DNA from: an uncultured bacterium
GTDB lineage: Bacteria; Myxococcota_A; Bradymonadia; Bradymonadales; Bradymonadaceae
Length of the DNA stretch: 64,000 nt
NCBI GenBank assembly: GCA_937981985.1
Contig: CALJNB010000005.1
Location: 248,001 to 312,000, forward strand
Direction of reading: 5' to 3'
Numbering within the stretch: the stretch's first letter is position 1; the number at the start of each line of letters is the position of its first letter. This document shows, piece after piece, positions 42,742 through 52,139 of the stretch. The translations under genes were made by a program, and so were the position numbers. Under the pieces are notes generated by a model. It did not search any database, had not been told where the DNA came from, and worked only from the letters and a program-made list of their open reading frames with translations.

Positions 42742-42770
42742 TTGTCATCTTCGAAAATTATGATTATGTT
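42742..42770 (+). promoter_or_regulatory. Sigma70-like promoter of the acyl-CoA dehydrogenase gene
   Basis: TTGTCA, 17 bases, TATGTT, 32 bases before the GTG start at 42803. Confidence 0.55.
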
Positions 42771-42802
42771 GCTGCTCTTTCCTTCTCTATAAGAGGTTAC
42801 TA

Positions 42803-43960
42803 GTGACTCATCCAGCTCTCACACAATTATCCGAAGACGAAACTATGTTCCGCGATGCGGTTGCCGAATTTGCAAAACGTGAGGTTGAGCCTCATGTGAT
42901 GGAAATGGATGAAGCCCAAAAAATGCGATCCGAAATCATCAAAGGTGCATTTGATATGGGTTTGATGGGAATCGAAGTACCGGAACAATATGGTGGATCG
43001 GGGGCTTCTTTTTTCACGGCAATCCTGACGATTGAAGCCTTGGCGGTGGTCGATCCTAGCGTTTCAGTTTTCGTTGATGTGCAAAATACTCTTGTAAACA
43101 ACGCGATAATTCACTTTGGCTCGGATGCTTTGAAAGAAAAGTATTTACCCAAACTCGTGAGTGAATGGGTGGCAAGTTACGCACTTAGTGAACCGGGGTC
43201 AGGAAGCGATGCTTTCGCCTTAGCAACTCGCGCCGAGGATTGCGGCGATCACTATAAAATCAACGGTACGAAACTATGGATTACCAACGGTGCTGAAGCG
43301 TCTTTCTTTATCGTTTTTGCAAACCTAAACCCTGATGCGGGATATCGCGGAATTACGGCTTTTATCGTTGAAAAAGGTTTTGATGGTTTTTCGGTTGGGA
43401 AGAAAGAGGATAAGTTGGGAATTCGTGCCTCTTCTACGGTTGAACTCATGTTCAACGATTGCATTGTTCCTAAAGAGAACGTTCTAGGAGAAATCGGTAA
43501 AGGTTATAAAGTCGCCATTGAAACCTTGAATGAGGGTCGTATTGGAATTGGTGCTCAAATGATTGGTCTAGCGAAAGGCGCTTTGCACAACGCGATGCAG
43601 TACATGGTGGAGAGAAAACAGTTTGGGAAATCAATCGCCGATTTTCAAGGTATTCAGTTTCAGTACGCCGAGGTGGCAACGCAAATCGAAGCGGCGAGAT
43701 TGATGGTTTATAATGCTGCCAGGCTCAAAGATGCAGGGAAACCCTTCGCAAAAGAAGCTGCGATGGCGAAATTATTTTCTAGCCAAGTCGCCGAACGAGC
43801 GGCGTCTCAATGTTTGGAGTTTTATGGTGGTGTCGGATTTACGAAAGAATTTCCCGCTGAGAAGTTCTTTCGCGATTCAAAGATTGGCGCGATCTACGAG
43901 GGGACTACAAATATGCAATTGCAAACGATCGCAAAGATGATGCTTTCTGAATATAGATAG
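42803..43960 (+). CDS. Acyl-CoA dehydrogenase (short/branched-chain type)
   Basis: 385 residues. GTG start with AAGAGG 7 bases upstream. FAD-dependent alpha,beta-dehydrogenation of an acyl-CoA. Signatures: YALSEPGSGSDAFAL near residue 128, KLWITNGAEASFFIVFA near 156, the ISFGXXIADFQGIQF-like RKQFGKSIADFQGIQFQ near 270, and the C-terminal EFYGGVGFTKEFPAEKFF and IYEGTTNMQ with the catalytic Glu in YEGT (position typical of short and short/branched-chain enzymes). It probably serves beta-oxidation or branched-chain amino-acid degradation. It stands alone and converges on a kinase gene. Confidence 0.93.
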   Translation: MTHPALTQLSEDETMFRDAVAEFAKREVEPHVMEMDEAQKMRSEIIKGAFDMGLMGIEVPEQYGGSGASFFTAILTIEALAVVDPSVSVFVDVQNTLVNNAIIHFGSDALKEKYLPKLVSEWVASYALSEPGSGSDAFALATRAEDCGDHYKINGTKLWITNGAEASFFIVFANLNPDAGYRGITAFIVEKGFDGFSVGKKEDKLGIRASSTVELMFNDCIVPKENVLGEIGKGYKVAIETLNEGRIGIGAQMIGLAKGALHNAMQYMVERKQFGKSIADFQGIQFQYAEVATQIEAARLMVYNAARLKDAGKPFAKEAAMAKLFSSQVAERAASQCLEFYGGVGFTKEFPAEKFFRDSKIGAIYEGTTNMQLQTIAKMMLSEYR

Positions 43961-44026
43961 TCCAAAGAGACGTTCCTGCCTAATTAAGATTGTAGTGTTA
44001 TTTAAAATATAAATAGGGGGTTGGGA

Positions 44027-45703
44027 TCAGTCCCAAGCCTTAACTTTGTCAGTCTTTTTGATAGGCGCCCAGTCCGGAGATTTTTTCTTAGTTTTCTTCT
44101 CGACCTTTTTAGGCTCTTTTTTCTTAGGAGGCTTCCTCGATTTTTTCTTCGACTTTTTCTTTTTCTCTTTTCTCTTGGGCTCTGCTTTCACTTCAGTCAT
44201 CGCGACAAAGATTTCGTCACTCGATGACGGAGAAATAACAAGCTCCTTATCCTCGTGTCCTTTTGCTTTAACTTTAAAAGTTGTTGGCTTGTCTACAGAA
44301 ACTTCGAGTGGAAGATCGCCAAGGGGTTCGTCCGCGTCACTGAATACCTCCGCGAATTTCGGTCCCCTCAGATAGACCCTTTTGCTCTTCTCTTCGGTCC
44401 CAAGTTTTATCTCCTCGGCAACGTTCTCAACGACGACTTCTTTTTCGATTTCGGGCGTGACTTCTTCGGCGGGATCACCGGTAAGAAGAACAACACCTAT
44501 GATAAGCAAAAGAGCACCAGCGATTGCGGCAGCTATTAATATTGCGGTTTTGTTTTCGGCGAACTTAGAAGGAACGTGAGATGTGGCGTCGCTTTGATAG
44601 TCTGAATTTTTGACTGCTGCAGATTCAGCGGTTGGTAGAGGTCGTCGATCCACCAGCGCCGGAATCTCTTCTAGATCATCGGGAGATAGCGGAATCGGTT
44701 GATTTGGGGTGTCTTGAGTAGGAATTGGGCCCGAATTAGAAATGGGTCCGGATTGAGAGATGGACGCGGCCTTAACGCCACTTTTGGCTGATTTTTTCCA
44801 ACCTTTTTGACTCAGCGGTGTTTTGGCGCAAGTTCCAACGTCGTCTAAGGCTTTAATCATTTCCAACGCCGTTTGGTAGCGTTCTTCAGGATCTTTGGAG
44901 ACAGCTTTCATGAAAACACGACCGATCGGATCATTCTGAACGAAGTCGGGAGTTTCAATCGGGTCGCTGGAAATCTGCTTATTTAGGATTTCCCACTTTC
45001 CGGATTTCGCGAAAACCGATTGGCCCGATAACATTTCAATTCCAATAAGGCCGAGTGCGTAGATATCGGTAGTTGCGCCAATATTCTTTGAACTAATTTG
45101 CTCTGGCGACATGTAACTAATTGTACCTATGAGTACGCCGGCGTTGGTCAATTCCTCTTCGCCGTCTTCGGTGTCGAGAAGTTTTGCGATTCCAAAATCG
45201 AGCACTTTTACGAAATCAACTTCTCCGTGCATCTCAGCAAGCATAATATTGGCGGGCTTGAGATCGCGATGAACGATGCGAGAGGCGTGAGCTTCGGATA
45301 GGCTTTTTAGGATTTGTCGCGTTATATGTCTAACCCTAGATGGTGGAAGCGGCCCATCGTTTTTGATAACGTGCTTTAGAGTTGGTCCTTTGACGGACTC
45401 CATTGCGTAGTACAGAAAGCCCGCTTTACTTGTATTGAAATCATATATTTGGATGGTATTTGGGTGCGAAAGGTTGCGGATGGCCATAACCTCACGTTTG
45501 AAACGTTGAACCATCTCTTTCATATTCACGGATTGAGAGAGCAGGATCTTCAATGCAACTTCTCGATCCATGGAGATCTGGCGCGCTAAATACACGGCCC
45601 CGAAACCACCACGCCCCAAAAGCCCCATAAGTTCATAACGTCCATCGACATGCGTCCCAATAGCGGGAAGGCCTGGTTGGAGCTTGACGTTTTTTTTAGT
45701 CAT
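44027..45703 (-). CDS. Membrane-anchored Ser/Thr protein kinase
   Basis: 558 residues. Kinase domain residues 23-285 with all key residues: GRGGFGAVYLA loop, VALKIL Lys, HRDLKPANIML catalytic loop, DFGIAK metal motif and SPEQ in place of APE. A linker rich in Ser/Pro leads to one membrane helix (about 383-407). The exported tail has a PEGA-like segment (DLPLEVSVDKPTTFKVKAKG) and a Lys-rich end (KKKSKKKSRKPPKKKE). It should sense or bind an envelope ligand outside and phosphorylate targets inside. It is divergent from the TPR/PEGA gene, 90 bases between the likely start codons. Confidence 0.94.
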   Translation of the reverse strand: MTKKNVKLQPGLPAIGTHVDGRYELMGLLGRGGFGAVYLARQISMDREVALKILLSQSVNMKEMVQRFKREVMAIRNLSHPNTIQIYDFNTSKAGFLYYAMESVKGPTLKHVIKNDGPLPPSRVRHITRQILKSLSEAHASRIVHRDLKPANIMLAEMHGEVDFVKVLDFGIAKLLDTEDGEEELTNAGVLIGTISYMSPEQISSKNIGATTDIYALGLIGIEMLSGQSVFAKSGKWEILNKQISSDPIETPDFVQNDPIGRVFMKAVSKDPEERYQTALEMIKALDDVGTCAKTPLSQKGWKKSAKSGVKAASISQSGPISNSGPIPTQDTPNQPIPLSPDDLEEIPALVDRRPLPTAESAAVKNSDYQSDATSHVPSKFAENKTAILIAAAIAGALLLIIGVVLLTGDPAEEVTPEIEKEVVVENVAEEIKLGTEEKSKRVYLRGPKFAEVFSDADEPLGDLPLEVSVDKPTTFKVKAKGHEDKELVISPSSSDEIFVAMTEVKAEPKRKEKKKKSKKKSRKPPKKKEPKKVEKKTKKKSPDWAPIKKTDKVKAWD

Positions 45704-45729
45704 AAATCACAGTTAAGACAGTGAAGAAC

Positions 45730-45758
45730 TTGCCGCATATGTGGCGGTGAAGTATAGA
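45730..45758 (+). promoter_or_regulatory. Sigma70-like promoter of the TPR/PEGA-kinase operon
   Basis: TTGCCG, 17 bases, TATAGA. It shares CTTGCCGCATAT with the promoter at 52080. The ATG at 45758 abuts the -10 and so cannot be the start of the next gene. Confidence 0.65.
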
Positions 45759-45793
45759 TGGTACAACTAATTTCGGTTTCGAGCAAAATCAAA

Positions 45794-46789
45794 ATGGAAT
45801 CATCTATGTTAAATCAATTCAGAATTATAACATTTGCTATAGTTGTGGGTGTTTGTTGCGGGTTTTCGACGCAACTTTTTGCCCAATCTGAGGGGTTTCA
45901 AGATTATTTAGACGCGGCAAAGACCGCTTACGATAAGGAGGACTATGAAGAAGCCATTCGGAACCTTCTCCTTGCCAATAGCGTCGAAAACAACGCTAGG
46001 TTACTTTTTAATATCGCAAAATCTTACCAAAAGCTTGAATATTGCGACAAAGCGATTGTGTATTTCATGGCCTTCCGTCGTGAGCCGACAGCAGGGGCTG
46101 AACTTCGAGCTCAAGCTCTCGCAGAAATAAAAAAAAGTCGTTCTTGTCAAAACGTAAAGCCATTGGCTGGAAGATTTTTTATTAAATCCGATCCGATCGG
46201 AGCGCGTGTGTCGATCGATGGCGGTTACGTAGGGGTTACGCCGCTCGAAGTGGCGGGTTATAAGTCTGGCTCTCATAATATTACCTTCACTTTGGACGGC
46301 TACAATCAAAGCTCACGTACTGTAGAGACCTTACCAGGTAACGATCTCCTCATTACGGAAAAGCTTGTTTCATCATCTTCAGGTGGTGTTCAAGATGACG
46401 TTGAACCCGAGCAGGGCGACGTGGAGGGGGAAGAAAGCGCAAGCGTTGTTCCGATGATTATCGCGGGCGGGTTAACGGCGGTGGGTGTGGGTGTCCTCAG
46501 CTACGGAATTTATACTGATGTCGTTACGATCGTCGATCTTAAGGATGAAAGAAGTAAACTCGATCTAAATACCGCTGATGGTGTCGAGAAGTCCGGGACT
46601 CTTACTGAAGATATCGATGGCGCAATTACGACCTCGCTCGTTAGTTATATTATCGGTGGAACGCTCTTGGCTGGTGGGGTGGGTTATTTCGCGTATAGCC
46701 AATTTTTCGACACGGACGAAAATACTGTCGTGATTTCGCCGGTTGTTAATCAAGAAGGATACGGACTAAGTTTTTCGAGCACGTTCTAA
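45794..46789 (+). CDS. Exported TPR protein with PEGA domain
   Basis: 331 residues from ATG 45794; ATG 45806, with TGGAAT upstream, is equally possible. Signal peptide ends FAQS. Two or three TPR-like helices pairs lie near 35-120 (YLDAAKTAYDKEDYEEAIRNL, ARLLFNIAKSYQKLEYCDKA, in order). A PEGA domain follows at about 128-190 (FIKSDPIGARVSIDGGYVGVTPLEV). Two hydrophobic segments (VPMIIAGGLTAVGVGVLSYG and VSYIIGGTLLAGGVGYFAYS) may be membrane helices. This layout is common beside myxobacterial kinases. The stop overlaps the kinase start (TAATG), so the protein is probably made with the kinase. Confidence 0.83.
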   Translation: MESSMLNQFRIITFAIVVGVCCGFSTQLFAQSEGFQDYLDAAKTAYDKEDYEEAIRNLLLANSVENNARLLFNIAKSYQKLEYCDKAIVYFMAFRREPTAGAELRAQALAEIKKSRSCQNVKPLAGRFFIKSDPIGARVSIDGGYVGVTPLEVAGYKSGSHNITFTLDGYNQSSRTVETLPGNDLLITEKLVSSSSGGVQDDVEPEQGDVEGEESASVVPMIIAGGLTAVGVGVLSYGIYTDVVTIVDLKDERSKLDLNTADGVEKSGTLTEDIDGAITTSLVSYIIGGTLLAGGVGYFAYSQFFDTDENTVVISPVVNQEGYGLSFSSTF

Positions 46790-48840
46790 TGCCCGCTGAC
46801 GATTTCAAAGCCGGCGATATCATCTCGGAACGTTATAAACTCGTTCGAGAGATCGGTCGTGGCGGGTTTGGTATTGTTTTCAAAGCAATACAGTTAGGTA
46901 TGGAGCGTGATGTTGCTCTCAAGATTTTACACGTAAATGGTACTTTCGACCCCAACGCACGTGAACGTTTCAAACGAGAGGCTTTGGTCGTCCGAAATCT
47001 AAATCACCCCAATACGATCCGACAATACGAATTTGGTGAAACTGAAAACGGATCCCTTTTCCTCGTCCTCGAATATCTTCAAGGTCTCAATCTCGTCGAA
47101 ATGATTCGAAGAGATGGTGCGTTGGGAGACGTTCGGACTAAAGCTTTTGCCAGCGGAATTCTCAAGTCGTTGTCTGAGGCACACGCGCAAGGAATCATCC
47201 ATCGAGATCTCAAGCCTGGCAACATCATGCTTTGTGATATTTATGGAGAGACCGATTATCCGAAAGTTCTTGATTTTGGGATAGCAAAAGTCATGTTTGG
47301 AGATTCTCCTGACTTAACGGGTGCTGGTATTGCTCTGGGTTCTCCGAGATATATGGCGCCTGAAATATTGAATGGAGAAACCCCGACGCCTGCAGCTGAC
47401 GTCTACTCGATAGCGATTTCCTTTGCAGAGTCGATTATTGGCCAGCCATTATTTGAAAGTAAGGGTTCTTTGGACGCAGCAAAAATTCAACTCGATCCCG
47501 CCCCTTTGCCGATTCCCGATATTCTAAAAGAGTCGTCCTTGTGGCCTTGGCTATCACTTGGGTTAACCAAAGATATCTCTCGTCGGTATAAAAATGCCGA
47601 AGAAATGTTGAATTTTTTGGATGCCGATATCAAAACTCTGGCAGCAAGAGGAGCCGATTTTTTAGCCGATGTCGATACTCGAATTTTGCCGCTGGCGGGT
47701 TTTGAAACAAGTGAAGCTGACGACGTGACAGGAGCCTTGGAACTTGCGGCACTAGAGAATATCCCTGGGGCGGTAATAGAAATTACACCCGACGATTTCG
47801 AGACCGATGTCTTTCCGGATATCGCCCGGCAAGCGCGCATCGCTAGTGAGGCTTCAAGTCTGTCCGAAGCATCCAATCTTCCCGATTTGGCCGAAGATGA
47901 TGAGATGAACATTGGCCGAAGTGTTGAAGTTGACATTGAATTAATGGATGGGGATGTCTTGATGTTGGACGAGCCAGAAACCGTCCCTGCAATCAATGGC
48001 AACTTTGATTCGAATACCGAAATCATTCCCGGCGCCCTGCTCACGGAAGAACGTACTACCGCTATTTCAGTGGGCCTTCTTTCGTCTGAAGGGAGCCGGA
48101 CCGAGATTCCAGAAACTCCAACGTCAGTATTCGAACCGGTGAAAGCAAATGTCGTCCCGAATGAAGTACCAAAGAGTCGCTCGACCCAACCTCACGATCA
48201 GGATCGAATACAGCTCAGCCGTGAACAAGTGCTTTTAGCGACGGGTTCGGAACCGGAAAAGTCTTCATTTAAACCTCAAAATCCGTTGGCGAAAAGATCT
48301 AGTGATATATTTCGAACCGCGGCTCTAAAAAAGGCTGAACTCTCTCAAAAAACAACAACCCCGGTAGAAGCTCCCGTCACAGAAAAGGTCTCTTCAAACG
48401 TTGTTATTATCGTCGGTATTGTGACGGTAGGCATCATCATTCTTTGCGTCTTGGGTATGTTATTTTCTCACTTTTCGTCGCGCGAAGAGACGCAACATTC
48501 TGATATGGGCGGTAAGGTGGAACGCGCAGAGAAAGAGCGAGCGGTTGATGATAAAGTTCCTGTGGCAAAGCCACTTACTTTTGAGGTAACCAGTGTGCCT
48601 ATAGGCGCGACTCTCTTTTTAGATGGGTATCGATCTGGTGAGACGCCGTATACCTTTTCAGTGGAAGTTAGGGATCTACCCGTTTCAATTCTCTTGATGA
48701 AAGAAGGTTTTGAAAGCGTCGAAATGGACCTTAATGGCGAATCAACAACGATCGAAACCGTACTCGTTCCAACCCCAAAAAAATCCATAAAGAAACCGAA
48801 AAAAAAGAGAAAAGTCCCTGGCGTACCCATTATTCAATAG
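46789..48840 (+). CDS. Membrane-anchored Ser/Thr kinase with PEGA tail
   Basis: 683 residues. Kinase domain residues 15-275: GRGGFGIVFKA, ALKILH, HRDLKPGNIML, DFGIAK, APEIL. A long acidic, low-complexity cytoplasmic linker (about 290-530) precedes one membrane helix (about 537-560), and the exported part holds a PEGA module (FEVTSVPIGATLFLDGYRSG near 598) and a Lys-rich end. All catalytic residues are present, so it should be active. It shares its layout with the divergent kinase at 44027. TAATG overlap with the TPR/PEGA gene. Confidence 0.94.
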   Translation: MPADDFKAGDIISERYKLVREIGRGGFGIVFKAIQLGMERDVALKILHVNGTFDPNARERFKREALVVRNLNHPNTIRQYEFGETENGSLFLVLEYLQGLNLVEMIRRDGALGDVRTKAFASGILKSLSEAHAQGIIHRDLKPGNIMLCDIYGETDYPKVLDFGIAKVMFGDSPDLTGAGIALGSPRYMAPEILNGETPTPAADVYSIAISFAESIIGQPLFESKGSLDAAKIQLDPAPLPIPDILKESSLWPWLSLGLTKDISRRYKNAEEMLNFLDADIKTLAARGADFLADVDTRILPLAGFETSEADDVTGALELAALENIPGAVIEITPDDFETDVFPDIARQARIASEASSLSEASNLPDLAEDDEMNIGRSVEVDIELMDGDVLMLDEPETVPAINGNFDSNTEIIPGALLTEERTTAISVGLLSSEGSRTEIPETPTSVFEPVKANVVPNEVPKSRSTQPHDQDRIQLSREQVLLATGSEPEKSSFKPQNPLAKRSSDIFRTAALKKAELSQKTTTPVEAPVTEKVSSNVVIIVGIVTVGIIILCVLGMLFSHFSSREETQHSDMGGKVERAEKERAVDDKVPVAKPLTFEVTSVPIGATLFLDGYRSGETPYTFSVEVRDLPVSILLMKEGFESVEMDLNGESTTIETVLVPTPKKSIKKPKKKRKVPGVPIIQ

Positions 48841-48878
48841 GTAGAGGCACCGCCTACGTCGCTAACCCTGGACCCAAA

Positions 48879-50564
48879 ATGAGCGAAAAATTACTTGATC
48901 GATTGAACGAAGAAAGAACGGTCGTTTTACCCCCAGGAGAGCCGGCCGACCAAATTGAGCGTATTTTAGACCGTCCTGATGCTGATGCCTATATTGCAGC
49001 CATCGATCCACCTGTTCTGCATCATCTCATTAAAACTGCGGGGTGGGCTGAAGCGACGGATCTCATTCCTTTCGTCACGACTTATCAGATCCAAGTTTGC
49101 GTTGATTTGGATTGTTGGTCCAAAGAGTCGTTTGATACCGAAGCCTTGTCGCCATGGCTCGCCGCATTGATAACAACGACCACAGATGCACAATTTGCTT
49201 CGACGTGTCGCGAGCTTGATCCCGAAATACTGGCCATGTTTTTTAAGGAAAATTTAAAGGTCGGAGAAATGAGTGACGAGGGCGAAGTTCCTGAAGCTTT
49301 CTATCATATGGAGGTTGAAACGAGTCCCGATGGGGTCTATGGTTTAGTCTATCCTGACGACGATGCGACCGCAGATCTCCTTCGGAACATCATTAAGCAT
49401 CTTTATCATAGCGATCGTGTCTTAGCTTGGACCTTGCTTGAAGCATGTCGTTGGGAACTCATGTCACCGATGGAGCACGAAGCCTTACGATGGAGAAATA
49501 GTCGCCTCGAAGAATATGGATATGTGAGTCGAGATGAGGCGTTCCAAATTTATCATGTCCTTCCACCGCTTTGGCTTCGTAAAAGTTTGGAAGATGGCAG
49601 TTATGATCCCAAAATTGAAACGCGAATACGACCTGACAATTTGCCAATCGTACCTTCGTTAGACGAAGAAAATGAATTCTTTTTCTTCCGTGCAATGGAA
49701 AAAGTCGACGACGCGGAAATTCGTAGCCGACTGACTGTTGAATTCGTTACTTTACAAAATCGCGCAGCAATTGCTGAGGGAATAAATCCAGGGGATGCGC
49801 AATCAGCAAGTACCACAGTGAGGCGCACTGCTGGATATCTCAGTTTGGGGCTATCATTTATAAGTCGTGATGATCTCCTAAAAGCAGCAAAAATGTTGGA
49901 GGCCGTAAAGCTTATTGATGTTTTTAGAGCCGGCTTTACAGCTGTTTCGACGATTTCCAAAAATGCTGCGAAACTGCGTTATCGCCCAAGTTTGACCCTT
50001 ATCGACGGCGAACACTATTCTTTGCTTAAGCAAAGTAATGCATTGCTGTTGACCCATCTCAATCATGCGCGTCCAGAATATTTTGAAAACGAAAAACTGG
50101 ACGTTTTTCGGGAGCAATCTCAACTCGACGGCGCCGCATTGAGAGTGGCATCGATAGCCTTGAAGCAAATCGTTGTTTTTAATGCGTTTGAGTTATCACC
50201 CCAAAAATTAAGTAAAATTGCATATGATAAAAATAATATCAGTACACCCGATGTTGTTACTTTCGATTTTATTTTAAGAACCGCGTTGGCGCAATCGCTT
50301 ACGAAGGGAAGCGATTTCTTTGCTCCGCTCTCATCATCCCAGATAAAAAGCTTACCTTCGATAATTCGTTCCAAACCCTGGGGACAAGACCCGGTCGGTT
50401 TCTTTGAATCCATTAACGGAGCTATAGTTACGATCGTGCCTGCTGCAATGATTCGCCTTGTGGGTTCTTGGTTTCAGCAGTGTTTAGAAAGTTTAGAAGA
50501 TGAGTTTTCCGAAATCGTGTCAGTTGACGATGCGAAAGTATTCGCAACAGTCGTTCTGGTCTAA
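48879..50564 (+). CDS. DUF6178 family protein
   Basis: 561 residues, soluble, mainly helical, no signal peptide. The opening (LPPGEPADQIERILDRPDADA), DPPVLHHLIKTAGWAEATDLI near 45 and TTYQIQVCVDLDCWSKESFD near 66 match the general pattern of DUF6178 (repeated short helical segments: a question of where each domain unit stops). The family is frequent in deltaproteobacteria-like genomes and has no assigned role. It lies 38 bases after the kinase gene and may be co-transcribed, which would tie it to the kinase pathway. Its stop is 5 bases from that of the convergent exonuclease gene. Confidence 0.75.
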   Translation: MSEKLLDRLNEERTVVLPPGEPADQIERILDRPDADAYIAAIDPPVLHHLIKTAGWAEATDLIPFVTTYQIQVCVDLDCWSKESFDTEALSPWLAALITTTTDAQFASTCRELDPEILAMFFKENLKVGEMSDEGEVPEAFYHMEVETSPDGVYGLVYPDDDATADLLRNIIKHLYHSDRVLAWTLLEACRWELMSPMEHEALRWRNSRLEEYGYVSRDEAFQIYHVLPPLWLRKSLEDGSYDPKIETRIRPDNLPIVPSLDEENEFFFFRAMEKVDDAEIRSRLTVEFVTLQNRAAIAEGINPGDAQSASTTVRRTAGYLSLGLSFISRDDLLKAAKMLEAVKLIDVFRAGFTAVSTISKNAAKLRYRPSLTLIDGEHYSLLKQSNALLLTHLNHARPEYFENEKLDVFREQSQLDGAALRVASIALKQIVVFNAFELSPQKLSKIAYDKNNISTPDVVTFDFILRTALAQSLTKGSDFFAPLSSSQIKSLPSIIRSKPWGQDPVGFFESINGAIVTIVPAAMIRLVGSWFQQCLESLEDEFSEIVSVDDAKVFATVVLV

Positions 50565-50569
50565 CTTAA

Positions 50570-51388
50570 CTAACTCAATGCCTCTTTGGAGAAATCAATT
50601 CCGATCGGGCAGTGATCGGAGCCTAAAACCTCAGGTAGAATATAAGCGTCGCTTACTAATTTATCGGCGGCCGGAGATGCTAAGATATAGTCGATTCGCC
50701 ACCCTACGTTACGTTCGCGACAGCCCGATCTTTGGCTCCACCAGCTATAATGATCGGGTTCAGAACACCGGTCCCGAAATGTATCAGCATAGCCACTATC
50801 CAGGAATGCTTGGAAGCTATCTCGTTCGATTTGTAAAAATCCGCTTGAATTTTTATTACCTTTGGGACGCGCAATATCAATCTCTTCATGGGCAGTGTTG
50901 AAGTCTCCAACCACAAAAATAGCGTCGCCATCGTCATGCAGCGGTTTGAGTCGCTTTAGAACTTCTTCGTAAAACTCCAGTTTGTAGGGAATGCGACTAA
51001 GATCTCTATTCTTTCCAGACCCGTTCGGAAAGTAACCATTTGCAACCCAAACCTTTCCATGACGTGTAAGGACAAAACGTGCTTCTCGATCAAATTTTTC
51101 GATGCCCATCCCTATGTGAATTTCATCAGGTGCAGTTTTAAAAAAGGTGCCGACACCAGAGTATCCCTTTTTTTCAGCTTCGGCTAAAACGCTGGTATAC
51201 GTCTCTGTTTTGAGAAGACTTTCATCAATTTGATGTGCATGTACGCGCGTCTCTTGCAACGCAAAGATGTTTGCGCCGCTATTTTTAAGTGTTTCAGAGA
51301 ACCCTTTTTTATAGGTTGCACGTAATCCGTTTACATTCCACGAGAGTAAACGGGCGGTATTTCGTTTTAAGGGTCGAATTCGGGTCAT
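50570..51388 (-). CDS. xth: Exodeoxyribonuclease III (AP endonuclease)
   Basis: 272 residues. Removes abasic-site 5' ends and 3' blocking groups in base-excision repair. Motifs in order: LLSWNVNGLRA near 14 (metal Asn), LQETRVHAHQID near 43 (metal Glu), GYFPNGSGKN near 117, VVGDFNTAHEEIDIARP near 158 (Asp/Asn), WRIDYILAS near 230 and LGSDHCPIGID near 255 (catalytic Asp-His). All active-site residues are present. It is a single-gene unit, convergent with DUF6178 and divergent from a PlsC-like gene. Confidence 0.96.
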   Translation of the reverse strand: MTRIRPLKRNTARLLSWNVNGLRATYKKGFSETLKNSGANIFALQETRVHAHQIDESLLKTETYTSVLAEAEKKGYSGVGTFFKTAPDEIHIGMGIEKFDREARFVLTRHGKVWVANGYFPNGSGKNRDLSRIPYKLEFYEEVLKRLKPLHDDGDAIFVVGDFNTAHEEIDIARPKGNKNSSGFLQIERDSFQAFLDSGYADTFRDRCSEPDHYSWWSQRSGCRERNVGWRIDYILASPAADKLVSDAYILPEVLGSDHCPIGIDFSKEALS

Positions 51389-51458
51389 CTTTTCATCATC
51401 TAAAGTTGCCTGGCTTTGTAAATTAGCATCCTGTATTGAGCAACCCGAACTTTATGTT

Positions 51459-52073
51459 ATGTATAGCGCCCTGACATTGTTATTTGGAGCAGTATTGAGA
51501 TCTCGTCTAAAACCTATCGCGCTAATTGGGTTAAAATCCACGGGTTGGAACTTAGTTGTCGAAGAACCCATTCCTGAAAAATGCGTCATTGCAGCCGCGC
51601 CTCATACCTCGAACTGGGATGGGCCTCTTGCTGTCGCTACAGGCCTTGCGCTAAATTTAGATATCAACTGGCTTGGCAAACATACTCTATTTAAGGGGCG
51701 CTGGGGCGGAGTTATGGAGTATTTTGGAGGGATTGCGATAGACCGAAGTCAATCTGGGAATTACGTAGAAACGCTCGCTGAGGAATTCGAAAAACGTGAT
51801 GGCTTGCGTTTGGTAATTGCGCCGGAAGGGACACGATCATTCACGAAATATTGGAAATCGGGTTTTTATCATATTGCTAAAGCGGCTGACGTTCCGATTG
51901 TTCCTGCGTTTTTAGATTATAAAGACAAAGAAGGCGGATTCGGAAAGGCCATCTATCCGATCGGAACCCTTCAAGAGGTTCTTGCTCAATTACGAGAATT
52001 TTATGACACCAAACAGGGTTATAACCCAGCTTGGTTCGGTCCAGTTATTTCTAGAGCGGAAGCGCAGGTATAG
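51459..52073 (+). CDS. PlsC-like 1-acyl-glycerol-3-phosphate acyltransferase family protein
   Basis: 204 residues. Catalytic HxxxxD motif as HTSNWD near residue 46, the FEGGI-type block GGIAIDRSQSGN near 90 and the EGTR motif as APEGTRSF near 119 are complete. The short form without an N-terminal membrane domain resembles small PlsC-like acyltransferases; the acceptor may not be lysophosphatidate. It precedes the helicase gene by 66 bases, which hold a separate promoter, so the two need not be co-regulated. Confidence 0.86.
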   Translation: MYSALTLLFGAVLRSRLKPIALIGLKSTGWNLVVEEPIPEKCVIAAAPHTSNWDGPLAVATGLALNLDINWLGKHTLFKGRWGGVMEYFGGIAIDRSQSGNYVETLAEEFEKRDGLRLVIAPEGTRSFTKYWKSGFYHIAKAADVPIVPAFLDYKDKEGGFGKAIYPIGTLQEVLAQLREFYDTKQGYNPAWFGPVISRAEAQV

Positions 52074-52079
52074 TTTCTC

Positions 52080-52108
52080 TTGCCGCATATTCGTAAATAC
52101 ATTACAAA
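52080..52108 (+). promoter_or_regulatory. Sigma70-like promoter of the helicase gene
   Basis: TTGCCG, 17 bases, TACAAA, 31 bases before the GTG start. The bases CTTGCCGCATAT are identical to the promoter at 45730. Confidence 0.6.
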
Positions 52109-52139
52109 AAGGGCAACAAACGTTCAGTTGTGACCTGTT

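Noticed and set aside
45758-45793. ATG at 45758 as the start of the TPR/PEGA protein.
   Set aside because: It directly abuts the -10 box TATAGA of a good promoter; the later ATG codons fit the signal peptide better.
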